Source: Ehretia macrophylla (Eukaryota; Streptophyta; Magnoliopsida; Boraginales; Ehretiaceae). From it: DNA of 64,000 nucleotides. The stretch is from the NCBI GenBank assembly GCA_037974665.1, contig CM075783.1:18012762-18076761 (forward strand), read 5' to 3'. A model generated the notes under the pieces. The model was given only the letters and a program-made list of their open reading frames with translations, was not told the DNA's origin and did no database searches. The position numbers were made by a program, and so were the translations under genes. Shown here piece after piece: positions 1-10,960 of the stretch (position 1 is the stretch's first letter; each line of letters begins with the position of its first letter).

Positions 1-1060
1 TTGTTATGAGTCGGGAGTCGGGCAACCCTCGTTGTTGACTTCTCGAATTGAGTCATGAGTCATTGTTGTGAGCTGTGATAATGTTGTGTCACCTCGGGAG
101 GCATCCCGGGTTGCGGGCACAGTTATCATGGCTAATCCCTATCTCGCATGGGCGGAGAGGCCATGGGGTGTGGGTCTGGAATAAGATACCTCAGGATTAT
201 GTTATTAGGTTTGAAGGAGTTGGTGAACATTGAAATGGTGTATGGAGTTTCATCAACAAGTGTATCGTATCTTTATTGTGTGTTTATTGTTGTTACTATA
301 TTCGTATTATTATCAGTGATAATTGCGTGTTATTGCTCATAGGATGATTTCCAAAGTGGTAAAGTAAATGTTTTCAAAGATCTATCGAATTCCTCACTGG
401 ATTTTGTTTTGTATAAGCTCACTCTTATTCGTTTGCTGCAATCAGGTGTTATTGAACCAGATTACGGGTATGTGCCTCAGAAAGTTGAGAATGTGCCTTA
501 TGTGGACGAGTCTTATGTGCTGGAGTCATATCCATGAGTTTGTCTTAGTTTTTGTAGTATGATGTATTTTGTAACTTACTTAAAGATAAAGACTTATATA
601 ATACTAGTTTAGTAGTATTTCTTTTGAACATGATTAGATTGTTAGACTGGTTTATAATCTATTTTGCAAATGTATGATATAGCCTATGGATTGATGTTGG
701 AACGAAGGCATATAACTTATGAATGAACTGTTGAATGGTTGTTTAATATATGGAAATGGTTGTGCTGTATGTTGTTAAAATGGTTGTGGAGTTGTTGTTG
801 ATCTTTGAAGTTGGTTGTATGAGTTACAAAAGGGTTGGTTTAGAGCCCGGTATCCGTGTTACTGTCGTTATACTGCTGAAATTTCGTTGCGTCCTAACTG
901 ATCGTAGGTGGGGTCGAGTTGGGGAGTGACAATAGCTCTATCAGCTATGACCTTGACAACAAGAGACGGTTTTTCTGTGTCCCGATCTCTGTTTGCCTCC
1001 TCAGGAACAAGTAGTAATGGTGGTGGGGTCTTAGATATGTTTCCTTAAAGAGGTTGACCC
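1..1060. other. Unassigned left flank
   Basis: I see no convincing gene. The first 180 bases are richer in G+C than what follows and could be retrotransposon-derived. A short open stretch exists on the minus strand at about 945-1035, but I recognise no family in it. The open frames at 148-342 and 368-562 have no known motif. Confidence 0.3.
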
Positions 1061-1372
1061 GAGTAAATACATTGCAAATCAAGGCAGACGGAAATAAATA
1101 CAATTTGATGAGGACTTTGGTGATTGAGTATAAAGGAAAAGGAAGATCTGGTTGGTGGCAGAAATGCTAAACTACTTGGGGGTAGTATTCAGGGGGTGTG
1201 TTTTAGAGAGAAGGGAGATAACAAAGTTTAGAGAGAGAGAGAAAGGAAAAAAAAAAGCTTGACCAATTTGGCGATGCTCAATTATCAATAAAAGATAAAC
1301 GAGTGGTAGAAATGAAGAGGTTTATAAAGGAACAGGTGGGACCCACCTCTTCTTTCACTCACTTTCAAATGT

Positions 1373-1530
1373 CCAAAATTTCCAAGAAATGATGGAGGAA
1401 AGCATACGTCTTTTTTTGCAGCTGTCATTTGTAGAGACCATATGATACATCCAAAATTTCCAAGAAATGATGCTATTTTTACTCTTGAAAGTAAGGCTTC
1501 AGCAGCTGTCATTTGCAGAGACCATATGAG
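1373..1530 (+). repeat. Imperfect ~75 bp direct duplication at the LINE 5' junction
   Basis: A unit with the core ccaaaatttccaagaaatgatg-like sequence followed by gcagctgtcatttg and agagaccatatga occurs at about 1373-1447 and again at about 1449-1528. The second copy lies inside the LINE reading frame. The first copy straddles the insertion junction. The duplication suggests rearrangement during or after insertion. Confidence 0.6.
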
Positions 1531-1985
1531 TAATCTGTTGGATGGTAATGTTTGGAATTTTCTTACTAACTCAGCATCAATGACTGAAGTTATTGCTATC
1601 CATAATGCTCGTGTTATGGATAAGCAGTACAACACTTGCAACATTATTTTGGAGAATGATGCTCAGGCCATCTTCATGGCTATTTCTGCTATTGGTAGCT
1701 CCTCGGACTGGAGAGTTCAACCAATAGTAAATGACATTCACTCCTTGATAGCAGATCTTTCTTATGTGCAGTTCGCTTTGGCTAGAAGATTGAATAACAA
1801 ACTGGCTGATTAGTTAACTAAATGTAAGATTGGTGATATAGATTTAGTTGAGATTGGTTGTCTAAACCTCCTATTGCTATTTGTAATCACCTTAAGACAG
1901 ACTTGGAACCTGATAGTACTAGTTGATCTTGATATAATTCCTTTTTTTTTTAATACAATTGTTCTTTTATGACCAAAAAAAAAAG
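1413..1985 (+). mobile_element. 5'-truncated LINE (RNase H end plus poly-A)
   Basis: This is the 3' end of a plant L1-type LINE. It carries the RNase H-like domain, a short 3' UTR and a terminal tgacc-A(10) tail. A target duplication is visible: agcatacgtct at 1401-1411 on the left and agcatacatct at 1984-1994 on the right, with one mismatch. The 3' terminal tgaccAAAA motif recurs in several tiny insertions elsewhere in the window, so one LINE family probably made them all. The element is far too short to be autonomous. Confidence 0.7.
1442..1813 (+). pseudogene. LINE ORF2 RNase H-like domain fragment
   Basis: The 123-residue frame matches the C-terminal RNase H-like domain of plant non-LTR retrotransposons. 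Visible landmarks are the acidic residue in SMTEVIAIHNA, the aspartate in NIILENDAQAIF, and the end ALARRLNNKLAD, which corresponds to the usual R-x-x-N-x-x-AD box. The frame stops immediately after AD, where family members normally continue with LA or LTK; the peptide LTKCKIGDID follows the stop in the same frame, so a stop has replaced a codon. The RT and endonuclease regions are absent. Not a functional gene. Confidence 0.7.
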
Positions 1986-1994
1986 CATACATCT

Positions 1995-4150
1995 CTTTCT
2001 TGGATCTAGTATTCAGCCACAACATAACCCTAAAATCCAAGAGGCATTTGAATAATTTATATCTTTCTGTCAGTGCTATGCAAAAAAAAAAAAAAAAAAA
2101 CGAGTGGATTTGCACAATAGAGATATATATGTGGTTGATTACTTTGTAACGATAATTATTCTCAAGTATTTTCCCTCACACACATATATATGACCCAATT
2201 GTCAATTGTCATAGAAGATGAGTAGATGATTGAGACACAAAGTGAACCATCAATACTGCTGCTATAACATATATTGTTATCAATAGTTCTACTATAATAT
2301 ATATTTTCCTTCAATCAAAAATATTATTTCTAGCCTTTGATTAATTTAGAGCAAGTGTTACAACACTGCTACATTACGAAGTTTATACTTGTATAGATCC
2401 AATGTAATTCTGCATAATGATTTCCTCATCATTAAAAAAAAAAATTAATGTTGCTATAACAGATTAACCAAGAGATTGAGCAACTAGAACAATTTCCCTA
2501 GCTTCACATAGACTTTGACAAAAAGCTAATTATGGAACTGCAACAAGTGCAAGTTGTAAATTAAGCAAACTAAATAGGGAGTAGATCTATTTATAACGTT
2601 ATAAGTAAAATTTGATGATAGTGACCTAATTTTGTAGTCATAATAAAGTAATCTTAATTGTTTCCGAAACCCAAATCACCAATTCAACTTACAAAATCAA
2701 ATTAAGCTTTTCTTTCCATACCGAATCAAATTAACTCTATACAATCTTTTATTTTCTATCGGTTTACTTTCTTACTAGGTTTAAATCTTGAAAAAAAAGG
2801 TTAAAAATTAAAATTCGAAGGAGGAGGTTCTGTAATAGCTTTTAAGTTACCTTCATTTTCTTGACAGAACAAAAAGAATATGGTCTGAAATGACTCCTTT
2901 AGAGTGACATCTTGGAATTGTATAGGATAGGTCCCCTTCCTATCATGTGATTACATACTGTACCCCTAGACCTAACTACCTTATTATAGCAGGATGCTCG
3001 TCCCACTAACATAGGGTGATGTAATTATTTATTTGATGAAATGCCACACCGAGGGAAAAAAAACTTTATTCTAGTTATTCCTCATATACAAGTAGCAATC
3101 TTGGATTCCCTTATAGGAATTGGTGCAATTTTCAAAATAAAATGCCTTCCTTCACCGATAGTATATGATTTTTTGATCTTACATACATGAAATAAAGCGT
3201 AATTCTAAATTAGGCCTCTCAAATGAAAGAAGCAAAATTTTAGTATTTTTTTCGTCAACGAATTATTAGTATTTGTTAAACATGCTTACTAACTAATTAG
3301 CCTAATGAAAGGCGACAAGTATTATCACTAGAGCTGACATTTGGGCCAACCAGGCATTTTCCAACCCAACCTGTACGAGCTGTGGGTTGAGAATACTTGA
3401 CCCAAATTTTTAGTCGGTTAGACTAGGCTCATTGTTCAAAATATAGGATTTAACTAGGTCAACGAGCCTACCACCCTAGGTCACGAGTTAGGCTGAGTTG
3501 GGCTGGGCTAGACCCATTTTCTTTTTGCGATTAGTATATTTGAATATATGATATATACATACGCATATACATATACAAGCACTAATACTCATATATATGT
3601 AACTAAAAAACTAGTTGGGGGAACTTGGATTAATAAATAAAAAAAAAATAATCTACAAAAACCTTAAACTTGTGTTGATATTAATTAGCAGCGAAAAATA
3701 TTAATTCCAATCAATATTTAATTAAAACTCTTCTAATTAATTCTCGCAGTGACAATTAACAGTATATCACGACTACCTAATTAATAATGAAGTGGAAATA
3801 TATGAATCCTATAATATGTCATTTTCATGCAATTAATCATTTCCATCTAAACCATCCCGATTAAGTTAGAGCCATGGATAGAAAAAGAAAGAACCTCATA
3901 TAGAAAAAGTTGACAATGTACATGCAAAGGTAAGGTAGGAGTGGCAGCAGAAATATCAGGTTATGTTTGAGTAAAGTTCGCAACAATACAAAAAGCCAAA
4001 AAAAGGCTTGTAAAGCTTGTTAACGTATGCAAATTTTGGAAAAGTTTATGGTTGTTTTTTCTTCAGTTATTTGGTAATAAAATCCAACATGTTATTGTAG
4101 GATATAGTACATAGGCGTCTATCTTTATTTAAGTTTGTGGAGCTACATTG
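1995..4150. other. AT-rich non-coding stretch
   Basis: No gene recognised. There is a poly-A run of about 19 at 2081-2100. At about 3325-3520 lies a block rich in gggctgggct/gggccaacc-like words, which resembles the ends of plant hAT-type or retroelement repeats, but I could not define termini or a target duplication. Confidence 0.4.
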
Positions 4151-4154
4151 TAAG

Positions 4155-4720
4155 TTAACGAAGGAATAAAGACAAGCTGTTTGTGATATCGGATTTGGAC
4201 CGTTGCTAAATATTCAATGCAAATTGTTTAAAGCACTTACTGTGAAAATGACTAATGGACATATTTGATCCAAGAACCAACGCTTTAGAGATTCATGGCC
4301 ACAAATTGAAGGTCAAAGTCATTCATGTTGAAAAGATATTTGGATTACCAAATATTAAAGGATCACTAGTACCTCGCGCAAAGGCCTTAGCAAGGACATA
4401 GCTGAATTATGTGAGAAGTTTGAAGTTTATAACTCCTTAATTCCACTAGGCATTTTGCACGAGAAGATGATAACATTTAGAAGCTATGGAATTGATTTCG
4501 TCATTGGACACTTATTAGCTCCCACATGTGAATTTGCCGTAATGAGGTAGTTGTTACATGTTGTGAAGAATGTTGATGTTATTTTGAGCTTTAATTGACA
4601 TAGTTTGTGCTAAGCTCCTTGTCAAAGTCCATTCAGAGGCTGAGACGTTTGAGATTTAAATATGTCGGTGATTGTCTCTTCTTGTTGTTGGTATTGAAGA
4701 TCTTTTATCTATTCAAAATC
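4155..4720 (+). pseudogene. PMD / aminotransferase-like (transposon-associated) pseudogene
   Basis: Read in two frames, the strand gives peptides typical of the plant mobile-domain family found in Mutator-like elements and their domesticated relatives. In order: KLTKE-stop-RQAVCDIGFGPLLNIQCKL, then after a +1 shift near 4270 FDPRTNALEIHGHKLKVKV and VEKIFGLPNIKG, then after another shift near 4370 KDIAELCEKFEVYN, FVIGHLLAPTCEF and FKYVGDCLFLLLVLKIFYLF. The order and spacing fit the family. At least three stops (about 4170, 4548 and 4599) and two frameshifts rule out function. Family assignment rests on remembered consensus, not on a search. Confidence 0.6.
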
Positions 4721-5099
4721 AAATTACTCTCAACTTAGAGTACAAAGAGTAATTTTTTGAGACATCCATAACCCTTCACATGGATGGAACAAAAAGTTAA
4801 GAAGAAATAAACTTAACCGATGTAAGCAGATTATCGATTCCATTAGGATTTTGAACGCATTTTGCCGGAACGCATTTGGTCATCCAAAACGTTTAATGGT
4901 ACATCTAAACCAATTACACTTATATAAACAAAATAAGACCATTTTGTTCAAAAATTGATGCCCATTAGTGGTGCTAGATTGTTCTATTGCTCATTGTGCA
5001 TGTATTCAAAGGGAATTGGTTATGCGGGTTGTGCGAATCGCTGTTCTTTTTGAGTGACGTAAGTTAGTGTAAGATGCTGATTTTACGTACACACCAAAC

Positions 5100-6230
5100 A
5101 ATATAGTTCTTTAATTTTAACCAACTCTATAGAAAAGCATTATCATCAATATGCCAACATTACCAAGAGGTTTCACAAATAGCATGTAGGACCGGACTAT
5201 TATGAGCAGAAAACAAACTTACAGTGAAGCTATATCTTCCGTCCAAATTCATAGAAATACGGACATCGACTTGTAAGATCTACGTGTGCTCTGTGCAATA
5301 GGGCAATTCTACTTTTGAATCATCTTCTACCTAAAATTAGTAGACTAATAATTAAAATTAAGCCCGTGATTAACACTTCATTTAATAACTAGAACACTAT
5401 TGGAGCAAGCTAATGATCAAGATAGAAATACACATTGACACATTTATTAATTAGAAGAATAATTTGCAATTTTCTAGATGGATTGAATGTTAAATAAGAG
5501 TGTTGAATGTTGAAAAACTAGCTCTAGAAATCTCTCTTAGGCATTTATAAATAAGCTAGTTGTAATGTTAATGTAAGATTGCATCCAATTTCTAAATGCT
5601 CGTGTTCTTTTACATAAAATTGGTCCAACCACCTTCTACATCGCCAATAGTGTTTTTTTCACCAACTTTCTTTCTTGTTTTTCATATAATTACACTAAAA
5701 CAGCCCACTTTCTTCTGCTGTGCCAACAACATTCTGCGAATTTCGAAAGAGAATAACAATAGCGAAGTGTTTTAGCAAAATGATCATGTAACTCATCTTC
5801 GACTAATATATTATCAAATTCGTAGTATTTTTCCATGATACGACGAAATAGTAGTAGTGTCTTGTAGAATGTCAGACTTGACAGGCCGCTCAAGTGCTCA
5901 CTTGTTACGGGAAACAGTTTTCGAGGACCAGTTATTTGCACCAGTCTTGTGCACGGGTACAACAAGAGTAAAAAATTTTGATCTTGTAATTAAAGGGAAA
6001 ATAGTCACGATATGAAAGAAGCTCACACTTGTATTCACATGGTGTTGGTACATAAGTAGTTGAATTACAACAAACTTGACATAGTGATAAGGATTAGGAA
6101 AAATACAAACGTATACATGATCCCCTAAAGTGTGGAAACATATACTGACATTAGCTGATCGTGTGGAGAGTTGTTAACAGAGATATGCTGAGAAGACTCT
6201 TCCCTAATGTTAATCCCAAATCAACCAATA
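5100..6230. repeat. Duplicated 3'-flank block of the DC1 cluster
   Basis: Segments here recur next to other DC1 copies. 5135-5290 matches about 31270-31590; 5380-5450 and 5760-5900 match about 44745-44960; the 5760-5900 piece also resembles about 31940-31985 in inverted orientation. An open frame on the minus strand at 5690-5965 covers the 5760-5900 piece, and part of it (RRIMEKYYEFDN) is recognisable in the 44.9 kb copy as CRFMAKYYDIDN with stops. I do not recognise the peptide. Confidence 0.5.
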
Positions 6231-6232
6231 TA

Positions 6233-7295
6233 TCAGCGTCCACCTTGCACAACTTCTAGATTGGACTCCTCGGCAGTATTTTTGGCAGAAAGTTTCACTA
6301 CTTTGAATCGGATCTCACGAACACATGGCCGGCAGAGGTAAAAATAGCAAGTTTTACATTCAAGGGCCATGCATCCTTTCAAACCAACACCACACTTGTC
6401 ACAGGAGAACTTATATTTAACTACTCTCACGGAGGTGAGAGAATGTGGGTGATAGTCAATTTGAAGTTTATCCCCAAACTTCATATTAGATTTAGAGCCA
6501 AGTCGAGGAATGCAATAAGGATGAAAAGAATTATCGCATTCACGACAATGATATAGCCAGAACTTGGGATGAATTTCTTCCTCACACATGTCACACGTAA
6601 ATGGATTTGGATGATAATAAAAAGGTGGAAAGCTCAAGATAAGAGGGTGGTCATCCCATCTATGTCTGACACTCGTAGGTAGAGGTACGCATTGAAGTGC
6701 CACATTGTATTCACAACGCTCGCAACTGTAGGACAAATCTCCGTAGCGTTTGCAGGAGTTGCATAACAAATCTGAAGATTCACTTTGAACAAGGAGGTGA
6801 TTGTGAGCTTCATGTTTTATTGTAGTAGGAAGAAGAGCACATTTGATGTCAAGTAAGATGTTGCACTCGTCGCACTCATAGAAGAATCCATTACAAATCC
6901 TTTCGCACCTACTGCATTCAACATGACGAAAACACTCTGGGTAATAAGCGATAGAGAGTTGATACTGGGGATGATAGGAAGATGAGAGATTTCTTGGTAG
7001 GTGAGCGCAATGTAAATGGATGAAGTAGCTGCACTGAACACAACCATAACATGAACCTCAAATGGGTTCAATACAACCACTCCACACTGTTTCCTGATCA
7101 TCAGCGATCATCCATTTCGTAGTAGTCATCTTGGATACCGGTGAGAATCAAAGGGTGGTGATCTGGCTGAAGTGGTTGATTTCTGTTGATTGTTCAATCT
7201 GTACGAGCCCTTTTTGCTCCAAGAAATGCCGAATCAGTTGTGAAGATACGATATTTGCAGGCAAGCTGATCGAATTTGGTTGGATCTCACCAGCG
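6233..7295 (-). pseudogene. DC1 gene 1, exon 2 (broken)
   Basis: Second exon of a DC1-domain gene, read on the minus strand from the acceptor (pyrimidine tract ending cctag at 7296-7300) to a stop at 6233. It first encodes AGEIQPNSISLPANIVSSQLIRHFLEQ, then about five DC1 modules, including GCIEPI, CERCEYNVALQC, FTCDMCEEEIHPKFWLYHC and FSCDKCGVGLKGCMALEC. Compared with gene 2 there is a 2-nt insertion in the HFSHDHPL region (about 7160) and a 4-nt insertion near 7105, which together restore frame, and a TCA-to-TGA stop at 7058-7060. From 7057 to 6233 the frame is open, with its first ATG at 6769 (178 residues). A short protein from that ATG cannot be excluded, but the gene as a whole is disabled. 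Confidence 0.75.
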
Positions 7296-7870
7296 CTAGG
7301 AAGAGAAACAATGTCAGGTCAGCTCATTATCAGATAGAACATCAGTAAAAGGAGAAAAACAACAAATAGAAGAAAGAAGAAAATAGTGGGTAATTAAAAA
7401 CTTTTTGAGTTAAATAAATTGTGTGCCAAACGGCTTATCTGAACTGATCATGTTGTGTGTGCAATACCAACCTACTATCTGACACGTCAACCATTTTAAA
7501 GCCATATATATATTCTCAATCTAACTCTTCGCAGGTAAGCAGCCAAACAATTAATGTCAAACCACTGTTAGTAATGTATTAAGTATATTTCAACTTTCAA
7601 TTTGAAAAGAAGAAGACAAAAAGGGGTGGAAAAGCTATGGTTAAATTACTAATAAAATGTTATTATTGTTTGGCAGCCCCAACCATCCAATACATCATAG
7701 CACATAATGGATTTTGTTAAGATTTTTGACGGATTTTGATGGACGGGGCATATTGGATCCCATTCAAAAACCTGTAATGGCGCAACTAGACCAATTAAAC
7801 TTGATTGGTTAAAATTAAACATTTAAGTAAATATTCTTAAACCTTAAAAAGTTGAATGGAGAATTCTTAC

Positions 7871-8592
7871 GAGTGATCAGTTTCAGCAACTTCGTCCTGT
7901 TGGGACTTAGATATGATGCACTTGAGATGGTAGAAGTATCTGCAAGGGCCACAATAATAGACCCAATAACTTGGGTGTAGTTTTTTCCGACAAATATCAC
8001 AATTTAGTTTGTAATGCCGGTATTCTTCTGGAAGACAATTAGTAAGGAACAGAGGGCCATGATGAGGGTGGCCCTTGTATGAGAAGCTGCTTGGCAATAA
8101 TCCACAAGTCTTATGCATCCAAAACGGGCACACCGTGCAATAATAACACTCATCTTTATCTTCTGAGCCACAAGCATCACAGATGAACAAGGCAGCTCGT
8201 TTTTTGAGTTTTAAGGGGTGCGGATGGTTGGGGTTTTTATATGTGTCCTGTAATTGTGCACATAAAACATCCACATCAAATTCACACTTGGAACAGTGAT
8301 ATGTAAAACCATTCCAATCTTTTAGACAGATATTACATTCGCAGCTTTTTGACCAGTAAGGCGGCTTGCTAAAGAGTTTAAGTGGATGTTCAAAATGCAT
8401 TGGATGGGTAATCTCTAATGGTGATTCCGCGCAGGATTTGTGGAGGAACACTTTCTCACATTCGCTGCAACTATATGATGACCCTAAAACTGGTTGTTGA
8501 CAACCGTAACAAACTTCCTCAGTGTCTTCTTCCTTCAATTCCTTGAGAATAAGCGGATGCTCCTCATGGCTAAAATGATTGATCATCTCCAT
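7871..8592 (-). CDS. DC1 gene 1, exon 1 (open, part of broken gene)
   Basis: Exon 1 encodes 240 complete codons plus two bases, beginning MEMINHFSHEEHPLILKEL at the ATG at 8590-8592. It contains about four DC1 modules with the usual Cys/His spacing: CYGCQQPVLGSSYSCSEC with FLHKSC, CNICLKDWNGFTYHCSKC, CDACGSEDKDECYYCTVC with WMHKTC, and CDICRKKLHPSYWVYYC. The exon ends at a strong donor (CTC/GTAAG, GT at 7869-7870); read-through would stop at 7867. Splicing over a 575-bp intron (7296-7870) joins exon 2 in frame (DH-S-AGEIQ). Gene 2 has 358 codons here, so about two modules are missing. A truncated 241-residue protein is possible if unspliced. DC1 proteins bind zinc and are linked to stress and defence signalling; that is family knowledge only. 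Confidence 0.7.
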
Positions 8593-8712
8593 CTCTATTT
8601 CTCTCTAGTTTCTTTTTTACTCTTTTCCTCTCTCACAATTCAAATGCTATGAATACAAAGCCTTAGTTTGCTGCGGGTGATGACGTTAATAAATAGGTAC
8701 AAGTCAACTACA
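8593..8712 (-). promoter_or_regulatory. DC1 gene 1 promoter block with W-box
   Basis: This block is nearly identical to the one upstream of gene 2. On the minus strand it holds a W-box core TTGACT (plus-strand agtcaa, 8702-8707), a TATA-like CTATTTATTAACG (about 8685-8697) overlapping a TGACG-type motif on the plus strand, and about 90 bases of purine-rich leader to the ATG. The assignment is by motif and conservation between copies; no transcription start can be read from sequence. Confidence 0.45.
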
Positions 8713-8909
8713 ATTCTACATGATAGGTCAGCCGATGACTTGTCGTCTCGTATTCATAATACATAACAACAAATACTTGTATTAGATTTAAGTATTGAGT
8801 CAATTACCCAAAATAATAAACATAGCATTATTGTGTACAAATGCAATATAATAAGAACCGTCTCCCTTTCTCTCCCTCTCCAACAACCTGTCTCTTGTCT
8901 CTTTGCGCG

Positions 8910-9417
8910 TGACGAGGAGGATCCTAAGCTGAGATAAGATGTCCACACCGAGCTGAGGCGGGCTAATCTGAGCCAATCTCAGCACATTCAGCTAATGCCC
9001 GACCTGGATACTGGTCCAACCTTACCTCAACCCCGAAGAACCCTGACCTCGGCAAACAACTGTTCTGATGGGACATAAAGCTACACAGCATTAAATGCTG
9101 TCGGCTCAAAATTTAGTATAAATAAAGTACCACCCCTTCATTTCGAGGGTAACTGATCATTCATGCTTTCAGCTAATTTGCCAGCTCGGATATACTAATC
9201 ATTCGCACGCCCGAGGAAAAAATCCGGGTCATCACCCCGCCTTTTCCTTCTCTTTCCTTGTGCAGGTTAAGTGGCCGACCTGAATATTCAACTCGGAGGC
9301 CAACCTGAAAGTTCACCTCGGAGGCCAACCTAAAAGTTCACCTCAAGGCCAACCTGAAAGTCCAGCTTGGCAAAGCATAGCCGTCCAATCTCAGCTGCGA
9401 GGTTTCCAACCTCGACA
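8910..9417 (+). repeat. 5' LTR of the gypsy element
   Basis: 508 bp, TG...CA ends. A TATA box tataaata lies at 9117-9124. The R/U5 part contains a short direct repeat (gaggccaacctgaaagttcacc-like) present in about four copies, against about two in the 3' LTR. Confidence 0.92.
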
Positions 9418-9420
9418 GTT

Positions 9421-9436
9421 TGGCGCCGTCTGTGGG
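9421..9436 (+). other. Primer-binding site of the gypsy element
   Basis: tggcgccgtctgtggg starts 3 bases after the LTR end. TGG at its 5' side complements a tRNA CCA end, and tggcgcc is common in the Tat/Athila group. I did not assign the exact tRNA. Confidence 0.7.
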
Positions 9437-9483
9437 AAGGAGTTCTTTCTATCACTCTCTTCACCACTCATTGAGAAACCATC

Positions 9484-10960
9484 ATGGTGCAAACTAGAAG
9501 CCACAGCGCACCGGTAGAGGACTCGCCCAACCCGGACGAGGACCTCGAAACCACGCAAGTTCCTGGCCAAGATCCAACCCAAACTGACGTTAGAACGAGT
9601 CAACGTATGCATTTGGCCTCAAAAACCAACCCCTCTACAAATGAAGACCTCAACTCCAGCCTGTCACCGGAGATGAGGATGATGCTTAAAATGTTCCAGG
9701 AGCTAAAGGACCAGGTAGCCCGGCTAGCTGCGGAGCCCCCAGCTCCACAAGCAGCTACGCCGCGGCCCATGCGTCCACAGTTCCGTATTCCAGCCCCACG
9801 ACGAACCCGAGCACAAGACTGAGAAGGCTTCCTGGAGCCGGAGGTGAGACCTGCAGAGGCAAGAGGCAAAAGGGAGGCCCAAGCCGACCCCAAGCAGGCC
9901 AAGACCGCGGCTGCCACAGCCATGGTCATTAACCAGCTCGGCGTAAGCCCACTCTCGCCCGAGGTGCTGGCAACGCCATTGCCCACGGGCAATCGGATGC
10001 CCACCCTGGCCGTCTATAACGGGGACGGAGACCCGGCCAGCCACCTGCTCAACTTTGATTACCATATGACTCTGCATGATATGACCGACCTCATGAAGAC
10101 GAAGACATTCCCAACCACCCTGGTTGGCAATGCCTTGGACTGGTTCCAAAAACTTCGTCCCGGCTATATTGCAAGTTTTCATCAGCTGGCTGAGGCTTTC
10201 TTGTCCCGCTTCGCTGGAAGCCGACGTGCAACCCACCATACCTCATCATTGCTGTCGGTAAAGCAGCACAGAGGATAAAGTTTGAGGGCTTACACCGTCC
10301 AATTCAATGAAGAGACCCTCAGGATCCCCAACCTAGAGGATTCTATGGCGTTAATGGCTTACCAAAGTAGGCTCAGGTAGGGACCCCTTACTTCTTCCCT
10401 GGCCATCGACCCCGTGGATACCGTAGCCGAGCTGATGGTACGAGCAGAAGGGTACATACACTCGGACGAAATCCACCAAGCCAAGAGGTATGATGACAAG
10501 GAGAAGGAAGTCGAAAAGAGGGGAGAGACCTCCCAAGCCTAACCTGGGAGTAAGATCCAAAATGACCGAGGCAAGCAACCTCAGCAGCTAAAGCAGAACC
10601 CCCGGTTCACCATGTTCATTCCCCTTAACACCTCAAGGGAATAGATCCTGATGGAGATCCAGCACCAGAACCACCTACCTCCAGCCCCGAGGATGAAAGG
10701 CCGACCTAAGAAGCGCAATAAGACCAAGTATTGCCGCTATCATATGGACCACGGCCACACCATCGAGGAGTGCAAAGACTTGAAACAGGAGATTGAAGCA
10801 CTGATAGCCCGAGGTCACCTCCGGAGGTATGTAGATCAACAACCGACTCGGAGTCAAGATCAAAGAGACAGAGAGAGAAGTCCACCCAGGCGCCGAGCCA
10901 GGGGCGGATGTTTGGCTGTGATTGAGACCATCGCGGGAGGATTGGCGTCTAGTGGGGAGA
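9484..10960 (+). pseudogene. gypsy gag (broken)
   Basis: The gag polyprotein starts at the ATG at 9484 (MVQTRSHSAPVED). The capsid-like retrotransposon gag region lies at about 9990-10340, with TLAVYNGDGDP, NALDWFQKLRPGYIASF and AEAFLSRFAG. The zinc-knuckle-like box YCRYHMDHGHTIEEC is at about 10730-10775. The same frame continues across stops near 9820 (TGA), 10276, 10378, 10540 and 10642. Several can be explained by C-to-T changes (CGA to TGA, CAG to TAG). Gag would form the cytoplasmic particle; this copy cannot make it whole. Confidence 0.85.

Noticed and set aside
1285-1644. 119-codon minus-strand open frame
   Set aside because: It is antisense to the LINE RNase H frame and its repeated peptide simply reflects the local ~75-bp duplication.
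3325-3520. Block with gggctggg/gggccaacc words resembling a transposon terminus
   Set aside because: I could not pair it with an inverted end or target duplication.
6233-6769. 178-residue DC1 frame as an independent small gene
   Set aside because: It is the 3' part of gene 1 exon 2, in the same frame as residues upstream of its ATG; treated as part of the pseudogene.
9600-10239. Long minus-strand open frames over gag
   Set aside because: Shadows of the GC-rich gag frame; no family resemblance and no start context, unlike the antisense ORF at 15711-18044.
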